Source of the DNA: a virus
DNA length: 42,425 nucleotides
Virus record (IMG/VR): IMGVR_UViG_3300021061_000030
Span: 1-42,425 of that record
Direction: 5' to 3' (one strand)
The position numbers and the translations under genes were made by a program. The notes under the pieces were generated by a model. It saw nothing but the letters and a program-made list of their open reading frames with translations. It ran no database searches and was not told the DNA's origin. Shown here piece by piece: positions 32,543 to 38,790 of this stretch. Numbering within the stretch: the stretch's first letter is position 1; each line of letters starts with the position of its first letter.

Positions 32543-32821
32543 ATGAAGTCAGGAACGATTGCCGTCGTGAATCTGCTGGGGGCGCTGTGCGCGGTCGGCT
32601 GCGTGAGGCGGCTTCCAAACCTGAAGGATTCTGAAATCCACTCCCGGACGGCCAGCATGGGGGTCGTGGTGGAGGCGACGGCCACGGGGGTTAAGGTCAC
32701 GGAAACCACGCTGAATGCCGAGGCGGCCGAGTGGAAGGTCAGCTTTCCGGGTTTTTCCCACGAAACGCGAGTCAAGGACTACACCCAGAAGCGGCCGCGG
32801 GAGAAAGACGACAAGCCGTGA
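32543..32821 (+). CDS. Small lipoprotein
   Basis: This 92-residue protein starts at ATG 32543 with a signal-like N-terminus (hydrophobic 6-19) and Cys20 in AVGC, a lipobox-like ending, so it may be lipidated. The mature part is polar and strand-like. It overlaps the next gene (GTGA). A lysis or superinfection role is possible. Confidence 0.6.
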   Translation: MKSGTIAVVNLLGALCAVGCVRRLPNLKDSEIHSRTASMGVVVEATATGVKVTETTLNAEAAEWKVSFPGFSHETRVKDYTQKRPREKDDKP

Positions 32822-33090
32822 GCGATCGCCTCATCCTATTCATCGCGCAAATCCCCGAGCCGGTATGGACGGGCATGGCGCAGGCCGGTATCTTGGCCCC
32901 CGTGCTCATCTGGTTCATGTGGCGGGACGGGAAGCGGGACGAGAAGCTGGAGAACATCGCGACGTCGTTGAACCATCTGGCGCGCGGACTCGCGCTGGAA
33001 GTGCTTTCCCGGCCGTCTGCTCACGAGAGGGCCAAGGTGGAGGCTAACGACATCCTTTCCCAAATCGCGCTAGACAAGCCCACGAAATAG
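32818..33090 (+). CDS. Small single-pass membrane protein, holin-like
   Basis: This 90-residue protein starts at GTG 32818, overlapping the lipoprotein stop. It has one hydrophobic segment (about 15-35, MAQAGILAPVLIWFMW) and a charged helical tail. Position at the end of the late operon fits a holin or membrane-anchored lysis helper; the evidence is weak. Confidence 0.55.
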   Translation: MSDRLILFIAQIPEPVWTGMAQAGILAPVLIWFMWRDGKRDEKLENIATSLNHLARGLALEVLSRPSAHERAKVEANDILSQIALDKPTK

Positions 33091-33091
33091 C

Positions 33092-33107
33092 CGTTACGGC
33101 CCTAACG
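33092..33107. terminator. Short palindrome between convergent genes
   Basis: CGTTA (33092-33096) pairs with TAACG (33103-33107) around CGGCCC in the 34-base gap between convergent genes. It could serve as a bidirectional terminator, but the stem is short and no T-run follows. Confidence 0.3.
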
Positions 33108-33124
33108 CGAAACCGGCGTCGCAC

Positions 33125-33550
33125 TCAGGGCTTGTGAACGTAGGTCGTGAACTGGTGCCTGCCCTCGCGCTTTAAAAACCGTTCTTTTGTGAGCTGCTTT
33201 AGCACTGGGCTCACGTTCTGCGCGTCGAGCCGGTACGGAAAGCCGCCATCAGCAACCAAGCGGCGCACCTCGTTATTCGACAGCTTCTTTCCGGGGTTCT
33301 TCGTGAACACGGCGCGAACGGCGGCCTCCAGGGCGCCTCGAGGCGCCAGCGGGCGCGGAGCATAGATGACCGGCGCGTCTGCGGACCTAGCTGCGACCGG
33401 GAGCGCAGGGGCTACGACTGGCGCCGCTCCGTTCGGTGCGGCCAGCGCCCGGAGCTCGCTTAGGCGAATGCGCACGTCGCGCAGCTCGGTTTCCAGTTGT
33501 TGCTCGCGCTGCGACAGGGCGGCGAGGCGTTGCTCGATGGCGTTGCTCAT
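33125..33550 (-). CDS. Coiled-coil protein with C-terminal winged-helix-like domain
   Basis: This 141-residue protein starts with a heptad-rich helix (2-38, EQRLAALSQREQQLETELRDVRIRLSEL), a Pro/Ala linker, and a C-terminal domain (about 70-141) with NNEVRRLVADGGFPYRLDAQNVSPVLKQL and basic end, consistent with a winged helix. It may be a DNA-binding regulator of the lysogeny region. Its ATG overlaps the stop of the gene at 33547. Confidence 0.6.
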   Translation of the reverse strand: MSNAIEQRLAALSQREQQLETELRDVRIRLSELRALAAPNGAAPVVAPALPVAARSADAPVIYAPRPLAPRGALEAAVRAVFTKNPGKKLSNNEVRRLVADGGFPYRLDAQNVSPVLKQLTKERFLKREGRHQFTTYVHKP

Positions 33551-33858
33551 GGGGAAGTGGCTTCCTGCGGCGCGCGCGGGCGCTGATGCGGACGCCCAAG
33601 TGGCTCAGGTGCGAATCGCATCTCATGTTCGGCATTCACGGCTTTCAGAATCTTCGACGATGCGTCCTCGACTGCCCGCCGTACGTCATCCCCGGCGGCC
33701 CAAGAAGCGTTCTCAGCCTGCTCCAGCTTTGCCCGAAGCGCGCGCAGTTCCGCAGCGATAGCGAGCAACCCCTGTTCATGGGCGACATGAACAGCCCCAA
33801 GTCTTACCCAAATTCCGATCAGAACCAGCGCCAGAACGATCAAAGCGGCGGTGAACAT
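33547..33858 (-). CDS. Membrane-anchored coiled-coil protein, spanin-like
   Basis: This 103-residue protein has an N-terminal hydrophobic helix (2-24, FTAALIVLALVLIGIWVRLG) and a helical Glu/Arg-rich periplasmic-type coil (about 30-75), then a Pro-rich end. This is the layout of inner-membrane spanins (Rz). No overlapping Rz1 reading frame is evident; lipoproteins at 11632 or 32543 could be partners. Alternatively it is a membrane sensor. Confidence 0.55.
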   Translation of the reverse strand: MFTAALIVLALVLIGIWVRLGAVHVAHEQGLLAIAAELRALRAKLEQAENASWAAGDDVRRAVEDASSKILKAVNAEHEMRFAPEPLGRPHQRPRAPQEATSP

Positions 33859-34097
33859 GGGGCGAAGTTATTCACAAAATGACCCGATGCGTGTTAACGC
33901 GTCGTAGTAAATTCTCCCTACCGTGTTTTTCCTCGCCTCCCCATCGGGAAAAGCCTGACGGTCGGACATGGGTTCCAAAACCTCGTCTGCGCCCCAGCCC
34001 CAGGGCGCACGCTTCCTGAGAAGCGGTTTGGCTAGGTTCGTAAAACAGCATATCAGTCCCTCCGACGCGCTTCGCTTGGTTCGACGGTATCGCGCTT
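33859..34097 (-). promoter_or_regulatory. Upstream region of the leftward genes
   Basis: This 239-base gap carries TAACACGCATCG (33885-33896, minus strand), an exact match to 13700-13711 on the plus strand. A weak minus-strand reading frame starting at GTG 34105 and ending at 33872 (77 residues, low-complexity Arg/Gly-rich) is probably not a gene. I see no clear promoter boxes. Confidence 0.4.
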
Positions 34098-34439
34098 CTA
34101 ATCACGGTCGCGGCCTTCGCGCTTCCGACCGCGTCCCGTTCTTGCTCGAACTTCTGCGTAGAGCATGTCGACGATCTCTTTCAACTTCTCCGCGTCGGGC
34201 GCGGAGGGTGGATTCGAGTTAGATCCGTTAAGCCCCTCAGTGGGCACAATCGCCATGTGGCCGACGCGGAGGGCAACCCCCATCGTCACCGCTTTGACGA
34301 AAGAGTTTATCAGATCACGAAGGACTAGTGGCTCGGTACTCCCGATCCTCTGAACTGCGGCGATAAACTCCGCGCGCTGCGCCTTGGTGATTTTGACGCT
34401 GATGCTGTCATCGTAGACCGTGTCGCCTCGGCGTGGCAT
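34098..34439 (-). CDS. Ribbon-helix-helix-like putative regulator
   Basis: This 113-residue protein has an early strand (SISVKI, residues 12-17), a helix (TKAQRAEFIAAVQRI) and a second helix (PLVLRDLINSFVKAV), the RHH layout, followed by a tail with a charged end (RGRKREGRDRD). It reads away from the RHH-like gene at 34525, with the CCTAGT-rich region between them. It may repress itself and its neighbour. Confidence 0.6.
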   Translation of the reverse strand: MPRRGDTVYDDSISVKITKAQRAEFIAAVQRIGSTEPLVLRDLINSFVKAVTMGVALRVGHMAIVPTEGLNGSNSNPPSAPDAEKLKEIVDMLYAEVRARTGRGRKREGRDRD

Positions 34440-34524
34440 TTGCGCATCAGAAAACGCGCGATCCGTATACTAGGGAAACTTTTTTATTGACTACTAAAGA
34501 TTCCTAGTATTCCTAGTGGACCCG
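34440..34524. promoter_or_regulatory. Divergent operator region with ACTAGG/CCTAGT sites
   Basis: The 85 bases between divergent RHH-like genes hold ACTAGG at 34469-34474 and the inverted CCTAGT at 34503-34508 and 34512-34517, the last two being tandem TTCCTAGT copies nine bases apart. TTGACT at 34487-34492 fits a rightward -35 box, with a TATTCC candidate -10 (34509-34514); on the minus strand TAGTAT near 34467-34472 is a candidate -10. Half-sites overlap both. RHH proteins typically bind tandem or inverted sites like these. Confidence 0.6.
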
Positions 34525-34785
34525 ATGAACGACGACTCGGGGTTTACGGTGCCTGTGAGCGCCAAAATTACGCCTAACTCGAAGGGGTTATTGGAGGAGG
34601 CTTACAAGCGGTTCGGGGTGCGGGAAGGGGCGCTTGTTCGGATGGCCGTCGAGGACTACGTCCCCCGCTATCTTGCCAACCACGGCAGGCCCGACGGACA
34701 GGTCATGGAAGTTGTCCGGGAGGCCCAATCCAAGGGCGTCGACGTTGTCGCCACCCTCACCCGCGCCGCGCGCCGGGCGCGGTGA
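34525..34785 (+). CDS. Ribbon-helix-helix-like putative regulator
   Basis: This 86-residue protein starts at ATG 34525 (a GTG at 34516 is possible). It begins with an RHH-like strand (TVPVSAKITP, residues 8-17) and two helices (LEEAYKRFG, EGALVRMAVEDYVPRYLA), then an Arg-rich tail. It reads away from the gene at 34439, with shared CCTAGT half-sites between them, so the pair may form a lysogeny switch. Confidence 0.6.
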   Translation: MNDDSGFTVPVSAKITPNSKGLLEEAYKRFGVREGALVRMAVEDYVPRYLANHGRPDGQVMEVVREAQSKGVDVVATLTRAARRAR

Positions 34786-34805
34786 ACACCTAACCCAGCT
34801 TCCCC

Positions 34806-35510
34806 ATGTGCCAATTCAAAAGCGCCATCGTCCTCAAGGACGAGTCAGCCAAAGGCGGTTTCAAGCTCCTCATGTCTCCGTGGACCGAGAGCCATTCCGA
34901 GCTTTGCGTCATCCACAAGCTGAACGACACCGCCAAGGCGCGCCTCTACTTCGCCCGCGTCGAGTTCACGCCCTCGTCCATGGACAAGGCCCACTTGGTC
35001 GACGAATACAAGCTCCGGATCGACGAAGAACGGACGCCCGAGTGGTTCGACGACGACATGAAGGTCGCGGTGACCGACAAGCTCCGCGCCTACATCAAGT
35101 CCATCATCGTCGAAGGCGACGTGCAGTTGCTCATCGGCGGTCAGTTCATCATCGCGCCCGGCGCGAAGGTTGAATCGGCGCATTCGATGGTTATCAACGC
35201 GATTTGTGGCGGCACCGTGAGCGCGATTCGTGGCGGCACCGTGAGCGAGATTTGTGGCGGCACCGTGAGCGCGATTTGTGGCGGCACCGTGAGCGAGATT
35301 TGGGGCGGCACCGTGAGCGCGATTCGTGGCGGCACCGTGAGCGCGATTTGTGGCGGCACCGTGAGCGAGATTTGTGGCGGCACCGTGAGCGCGATTCGTG
35401 GCGGCACCGTGAGCGCGATTTGGAAATATTTCTCGGGACTCATTGGTGCCGTAGGATCGAACGCGAAAATCCTTTCGGATGAACGCGAGAAAAAGGACGC
35501 GGACAAATGA
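34806..35510 (+). CDS. Octapeptide repeat protein
   Basis: This 234-residue protein has an N-terminal domain (1-125, MCQFKSAIVLKDESAKGGFK onward) that resembles phage and bacterial proteins of unknown role that carry tandem GGTV-like repeats. Residues about 131-205 are nine octapeptides of consensus S-A/E-I-C/R/W-G-G-T-V plus a partial tenth. The DNA copies are almost identical. The repeat would form a beta-solenoid-like rod. The C-terminal tail is Lys/Asp-rich. Variation is limited to two codons per repeat. Its function is unknown. Confidence 0.75.
   Translation: MCQFKSAIVLKDESAKGGFKLLMSPWTESHSELCVIHKLNDTAKARLYFARVEFTPSSMDKAHLVDEYKLRIDEERTPEWFDDDMKVAVTDKLRAYIKSIIVEGDVQLLIGGQFIIAPGAKVESAHSMVINAICGGTVSAIRGGTVSEICGGTVSAICGGTVSEIWGGTVSAIRGGTVSAICGGTVSEICGGTVSAIRGGTVSAIWKYFSGLIGAVGSNAKILSDEREKKDADK
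35196..35423 (+). repeat. 24-bp tandem repeat array in the octapeptide gene
   Basis: Nine 24-bp units (35196-35411) and a partial tenth (35412-35423) follow without gaps. The variable codons are GCG or GAG (Ala/Glu) and TGT, CGT or TGG (Cys/Arg/Trp); other positions are constant except for the first codon of unit one. The order of variants (A-C, A-R, E-C, A-C, E-W, A-R, A-C, E-C, A-R, A-W) suggests expansion by unequal duplication. Confidence 0.9.
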
Positions 35511-35863
35511 TCGAAGACCCCAAATCCACCGTCGGCGGCTACGCTGCCGAACTGTCGGCGAAGCTCGCGAGCGTGGCCGAGCGCGCGCGTGCGGCGGGAT
35601 GGTGGGGCGCGCATTTCTGGTGCGGCGTGCTGCGGATCATCCTGGACGACCTGATCGCGGCGCTGACGGAGCTGCGGGACGCGATGTACGGCGCGGAGCA
35701 GCGGCAGAGGGAGGCGTTGTCGCGGATCGCGGCGGCGCAGTGCCCGACCTCGGAGGGCGGAACGGCGATCACGCCGGCCGAGGCGCGGACGTTCGTGCCG
35801 CTGATCGCGAACAGCGCGGAGCGGCTGAGCGAGATTAGCGACGGGGTGAAGGTCGCAAGTTAA
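35507..35863 (+). CDS. Helical hypothetical protein
   Basis: This 118-residue protein starts at ATG 35507, overlapping the octapeptide gene stop (ATGA), so the pair may be coupled. It is helical with amphipathic segments and a Trp-rich patch (WWGAHFWCGVLRIIL). No family is recognised; membrane association through the patch is possible. Confidence 0.65.
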   Translation: MIEDPKSTVGGYAAELSAKLASVAERARAAGWWGAHFWCGVLRIILDDLIAALTELRDAMYGAEQRQREALSRIAAAQCPTSEGGTAITPAEARTFVPLIANSAERLSEISDGVKVAS

Positions 35864-35872
35864 ACAACGCCT

Positions 35873-36091
35873 ATGAAGATCGTCGTTCGTTTTCTCTACC
35901 GCCTCCGCTACGGCGTGCGCGGCGCGATCAAGCCTCCCATCAACTGGAACCGTGCTAACTCGCGCTGGTATCGCTGGCGCTACCGCGTGTGGCGCCTTGA
36001 CGCTTCGATCTACGAGTGGACCGGGCTTCCCGAACTGTGGTGGAAGTCGGTTCGCGGGGAGAAGAACGGCAAAATGCCGCGGGTGGCCTGA
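35873..36091 (+). CDS. Small basic Trp/Tyr-rich protein
   Basis: This 72-residue protein starts at ATG 35873, after AACAACG, a weak relative of the GAACGAA motif. It is rich in Arg, Trp and Tyr (for example RWYRWRYRVWRL) and may bind nucleic acid or membrane. Its stop is followed by an exact GAACGAA motif at 36090-36096. Confidence 0.65.
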   Translation: MKIVVRFLYRLRYGVRGAIKPPINWNRANSRWYRWRYRVWRLDASIYEWTGLPELWWKSVRGEKNGKMPRVA

Positions 36092-36098
36092 ACGAACC

Positions 36099-36308
36099 AT
36101 AGACGCGGACCTCAAAGAAGCCCTCGACGGATGGATCGACGATCTGCGCCAGAAGCAGCACCCCGCCATACTCACGCTCATGCGCGCGCGGACCACGCTA
36201 AACGCCCAGGAGGCCGAGAACGCCAGGCTGCGCGAGGCATTGGAGCGGATTTCTAAACTCCGCGGCACCACTTCTTCGGCCATCGCCAAGACCGCGCTGA
36301 ACCCCTGA
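36099..36308 (+). CDS. Small helical protein with apparent ATA start
   Basis: This 69-residue protein is helical with coiled-coil spacing (TTLNAQEAENARLREALERISKL). The frame has no ATG, GTG or TTG near the GAACGAA motif (36090-36096); an ATA codon stands at 36099, where every other motif-linked gene has its start. The first in-frame ATG is at 36180, inside the coiled coil. Either ATA is the start, or the start was ATG and mutated. Confidence 0.55.
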   Translation: MDADLKEALDGWIDDLRQKQHPAILTLMRARTTLNAQEAENARLREALERISKLRGTTSSAIAKTALNP

Positions 36309-36322
36309 CAGGGGAACAACAC

Positions 36323-36571
36323 ATGACGCAAAACGGAGTCATCATCACCCCCGAGCAAGAAGCCGCGATCCTCGAGGCAATGGTCGGGGTTTTCACGTTC
36401 AACGATGTTCGCGCCGCTGCAACGCGAGCGGGGATTGGCGCGTTTGGTATGGGCGTCCGCTACGCGTCCCCCTCACGCGTTGCCGACCGGCTTTTGCAGC
36501 GTGAACGCCGCGCCGGCCGCGTGCGCTTCCTGGGCCAGCGCGAGGGCTGGGTGAAAATCGAGAAGCCTTAG
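36323..36571 (+). CDS. Putative winged-helix protein
   Basis: This 82-residue protein follows GAACAAC at 36314-36320. FTFNDVRAAATRAGI, SRVADRLLQRERRAGRVRFLGQREGWVKI gives a helix-turn-helix plus beta-wing pattern typical of small winged-helix DNA-binding proteins. It may regulate the lysogeny genes. Confidence 0.6.
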   Translation: MTQNGVIITPEQEAAILEAMVGVFTFNDVRAAATRAGIGAFGMGVRYASPSRVADRLLQRERRAGRVRFLGQREGWVKIEKP

Positions 36572-36581
36572 CGAACGAATC

Positions 36582-37007
36582 ATGAACGCCGCGCCCACAG
36601 TCGCCCCCGGTCACTACTCCGTCACCACGACGACGCGTGCGCCCGACGACTCCACCCCGCTCCGCGGCTACGACCGGCAATCCGACGCCACCGGCCTATC
36701 CCCTTCCTACCTCAAGGCGATGCACCGCGCCTCCCGCAACACTCCAGAATGCCCCTGGCGCGGCCAGTTCGCCACGCGCCGCGGCATCCTCAAGTGGTGG
36801 GAGAACCACCCGGAGTTTGTTGCGCGCCGGGCGTGGGCTCTGGAGCCGGGGCAAACTTCACCTTGTTCAGATGCGCCGCAAGTTCGCCCGTCTGCTCGCG
36901 CTGGTAAATCCGGTGAACCGTCGGGTTCTTGTGCCCCGCAATCCTCATTGCAAACGACTCGGGCACGCCTGCGCGCCGCGCGCGACTTATGCCTGAAACC
37001 CGCGTAG
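36582..37007 (+). CDS. Excisionase-like protein, antisense to the integrase 3' end
   Basis: This 141-residue frame starts at ATG 36582, two bases after GAACGAA (36573-36579). Residues about 35-85 (LSPSYLKAMHRASRNTPECPWRGQFATRRGILKWWENHPEF, split) resemble a MerR/Xis-type DNA-binding domain. The rest (about 70 residues) is Ser/Arg/Ala-rich and overlaps the integrase C-terminal coding sequence on the other strand (36790-37007). The N-terminal half is probably the working part; the end may be a shadow extension. Confidence 0.55.
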   Translation: MNAAPTVAPGHYSVTTTTRAPDDSTPLRGYDRQSDATGLSPSYLKAMHRASRNTPECPWRGQFATRRGILKWWENHPEFVARRAWALEPGQTSPCSDAPQVRPSARAGKSGEPSGSCAPQSSLQTTRARLRAARDLCLKPA

Positions 37008-37917
37008 AATGAAAGCACGTGTGGCCAATTCCGATCTTCTGGCGCAGCGCCCACCACTCCTTTGCCGCGAGCCTCGGCAGGACGCAGGTGAATGGTGCCT
37101 TGGCCGCCCTGAGCGCACGCAGCCGCGGGACCAAATTCTCGTGAATCGGAATCGCCTGCATCTTGCCTCCCTTGGCGCGCACGGTGAGTTCGCCCCTTTC
37201 GAGATCCACCAGATGCATTGGAATCTGCGTGCTGGAGAGGCGGCACCACGTATGCAGGGCGATTTCAAACGAGGTGGTCATCCATTGCGCCGCAATCGGC
37301 AGATGCGCCTCGCGGCGCGCGCATTCGGCGCGAATCAGCGCAATCTCCTCGTCCGTCAGCTCGGGCTTCTCTTTCGGGGGGTCTCGCCGCAGCCGAAGCC
37401 GCGCGCACGGATTGCGCAGGCAGTAATCGCGCCGCACGGCTTCGTCCATGATGACGCCGAAAATCTTCAACTCGGTGATGGCCGTATTCCGCGAGTACGC
37501 CTTTCCGCAATGGCGGGTATGGCCGAGACGCCACGGGATGTAGTTCATGACGTGCTCGTGGGTGACGGTCGCCGGCACGTGCATGGACTTCTCGACCAGG
37601 TACAGGTTCAGCCACGCCCAGGCGTTCGCGGCCCGCTTGAGACTGAGCGGGCTCGAGCGGTAGCGATCATTGACGTAGCGCGGCACCCAAGCGTTCCAGA
37701 TTTCGCGCTTGGCGGCACCGCGGAACGCGATTGCTGCCTCGCTCTTGGCCGCGGCGAAGGCGTGGGCCTTTCGCTTTCCCGTCGGGTCGTCGACCCGGAA
37801 GGGGGTCGCCTCATGAACGCGTTTCAGGCGGCGCGTGCAGAAGTACGCGACGAAGTAGTGGGGGCGATCATCGCGCGTGTAGACGTTGGCGTCGCGGGGC
37901 ACGGCAACAACCGGCAA
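36790..37917 (-). CDS. int: Tyrosine recombinase / phage integrase
   Basis: This 375-residue integrase carries the catalytic set: Arg226 in TWCRLSS, Lys252 in AKGGK, His303-x-x-Arg306 in FHSTRVS, His329 in GHKN and Tyr338 in HRIYQRE. The N-terminal two thirds give an arm-type and core-binding layout. The start is probably TTG 37917 (or an upstream CTG); no ATG fits. It sits next to a tRNA-end attachment site, and its C-terminal coding sequence overlaps the xis-like gene antisense. It catalyses integration and excision. Confidence 0.9.
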   Translation of the reverse strand: MPVVAVPRDANVYTRDDRPHYFVAYFCTRRLKRVHEATPFRVDDPTGKRKAHAFAAAKSEAAIAFRGAAKREIWNAWVPRYVNDRYRSSPLSLKRAANAWAWLNLYLVEKSMHVPATVTHEHVMNYIPWRLGHTRHCGKAYSRNTAITELKIFGVIMDEAVRRDYCLRNPCARLRLRRDPPKEKPELTDEEIALIRAECARREAHLPIAAQWMTTSFEIALHTWCRLSSTQIPMHLVDLERGELTVRAKGGKMQAIPIHENLVPRLRALRAAKAPFTCVLPRLAAKEWWALRQKIGIGHTCFHSTRVSGISRARRAGVPESFAMRIAGHKNPTVHRIYQREQTGELAAHLNKVKFAPAPEPTPGAQQTPGGSPTT

Positions 37918-37919
37918 CA
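37903..37919 (+). repeat. Possible integrase arm sites, left of attP
   Basis: GGCAACA occurs at 37903-37909 and 37913-37919, and again at 38043-38049 on the far side of the tRNA fragment. Short repeats flanking the attachment core may be arm-type integrase binding sites. The copies lie at the start of the integrase coding sequence. Confidence 0.3.
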
Positions 37920-37964
37920 GCAGAACACACCCGACGCAACTTTTCTCCTGCTGGATGCAACCAC

Positions 37965-38045
37965 TTTTAGACGGCTTTCACCGGGGGTCTTGAATCACCG
38001 GTTCGATTCCGGTCTGAGCCACCACTCTAAACCAGAGTGGTTGGC
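37965..38045 (+). other. Probable attP: tRNA 3'-end fragment with hairpin
   Basis: Positions 37997-38024 contain a full T-arm (ACCGG, TTCGATT, CCGGT), the 3' strand of an acceptor stem (CTGAGCC), discriminator A and CCA, but no upstream half of a tRNA pairs with it. It lies next to the integrase, so it is the part copied from a host tRNA gene on integration. From 38021 an 8-bp perfect hairpin (ACCACTCT, loop AAACC, AGAGTGGT to 38041) overlaps the CCA, resembling a host tRNA terminator. The tRNA type cannot be set from this fragment. Confidence 0.7.
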
Positions 38046-38067
38046 AACAAAACGGGAACAAAACGAG
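38046..38067 (+). repeat. Tandem 11-mer next to attP
   Basis: AACAAAACGGG (38046-38056) and AACAAAACGAG (38057-38067) are adjacent copies with one mismatch, just right of the tRNA fragment. They are candidate arm-type or accessory-factor sites. After them, GGCCC/GGGCC forms a short hairpin before the gene at 38106. Confidence 0.5.
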
Positions 38068-38105
38068 GGGTATAAGGCCCCCGAATTGGGCCGGGAAGGG
38101 GCGCT

Positions 38106-38378
38106 ATGACCAGCGGCCTCCTCCGACCCCAGGACCGCGACGCGGCGCTGCGCGAGACCGCCGAATACATCGGGTCTTCCGACTTCGGCGAGTTCGGCGG
38201 CGTGATCGAGCACTGGAACCTGACGCAGCCGATTCCCGGCTTTCCGCGGCTAATCGCGGGTAGCACGTACTGCCGGCGGACGCTGGAGGAGGCGCTGTTT
38301 CCTGCCGACTACGGCCGGACCGAGGTGCGCCAGCACGAAGACCGGAGCGCGGTGGAGTCGCCGGAGGTTAGACTATGA
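38106..38378 (+). CDS. Hypothetical protein
   Basis: This 90-residue protein is the first gene of the replication module. It is acidic and soluble with no recognised domain, and it overlaps the next gene by four bases (ATGA). Confidence 0.65.
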   Translation: MTSGLLRPQDRDAALRETAEYIGSSDFGEFGGVIEHWNLTQPIPGFPRLIAGSTYCRRTLEEALFPADYGRTEVRQHEDRSAVESPEVRL

Positions 38379-38584
38379 ATGACGACCTCGACCCGCAGGG
38401 CGCTCCCGAAAACGAGGCCCTATCCATCCGAATCGTGCCGTTCAACAGCCTGTTCGCCGTCGAGATCAAGTGGCCCTGTGGCGACCGCTCCGACGCCTTC
38501 GGCAACCCCGATTTCCTCTTCAGCCACACGCGCGACGTTCTCGCCAACTACATCGCTCAAGCCACGAAGCAACCCGCCCCATGA
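38375..38584 (+). CDS. Hypothetical protein
   Basis: This 69-residue protein overlaps both neighbours (ATGA at each side), supporting translational coupling. It has a SIRIVPFNSLFAVEIKW strand pattern followed by helix. The family is not recognised. Confidence 0.65.
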   Translation: MNDDLDPQGAPENEALSIRIVPFNSLFAVEIKWPCGDRSDAFGNPDFLFSHTRDVLANYIAQATKQPAP

Positions 38585-38790
38585 TCGGCCAACTACCCGA
38601 CCCGACCTTTTCCGACCAATTGGCCGCGGTCCGCCGCGAGCGCCACGAAGACCTAATGCGCGCCCTTTGGGCCATCGGGGCCTCCCCTTTTCAGACTCGG
38701 TTTTTGGCGGGAGGGCCAATGACCGCACCGACTACGAACACGACTGCAACCAAGCTGAATCCGCACCATGACCAAGACTGCAACCGTTGA
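38581..38790 (+). CDS. Hypothetical protein
   Basis: This 69-residue protein starts at ATG 38581. A charged helical stretch (QLAAVRRERHEDLMRALWAIG) is followed by a Thr-rich tail. Its end overlaps the ERF gene by 23 bases. The function is unknown. Confidence 0.6.
   Translation: MIGQLPDPTFSDQLAAVRRERHEDLMRALWAIGASPFQTRFLAGGPMTAPTTNTTATKLNPHHDQDCNR

Larger units (their letters stand above)
36090..36579 (+). promoter_or_regulatory. GAACGAA motif copies, lysogeny region
   Basis: The early-region motif reappears between small genes at 36090-36096 (before the frame at 36099), 36314-36320 (GAACAAC, before 36323) and 36573-36579 (before ATG 36582). Placement after a stop and before a start is the same, showing that these two gene clusters share an organising signal. 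The intervening late operon lacks it. Confidence 0.7.

Noticed and set aside
33872-34105. A 77-codon minus-strand frame starting at GTG 34105
   Set aside because: It has low complexity and an unconvincing composition, and covers a gap that looks like a control region.
35196-35423. CRISPR-like repeat array
   Set aside because: The 24-bp units are contiguous without spacers and encode a regular octapeptide, so they are protein-coding tandem repeats.
35141-36358. A 405-codon minus-strand frame with PPRIALTV-like repeats
   Set aside because: It is the complement of the 24-bp repeat array and neighbouring plus-strand genes; the plus-strand frame has the family-like N-terminal domain and coupled neighbours.
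37940-38024. A complete tRNA gene
   Set aside because: Only the T-arm, acceptor 3' strand and CCA are present. I could not find a 5' acceptor strand or an anticodon arm that pairs properly.
37009-38109. A 366-codon plus-strand frame opposite the integrase
   Set aside because: It lies antisense to a clear integrase with catalytic residues and crosses the tRNA-end attachment site, so it is a shadow.
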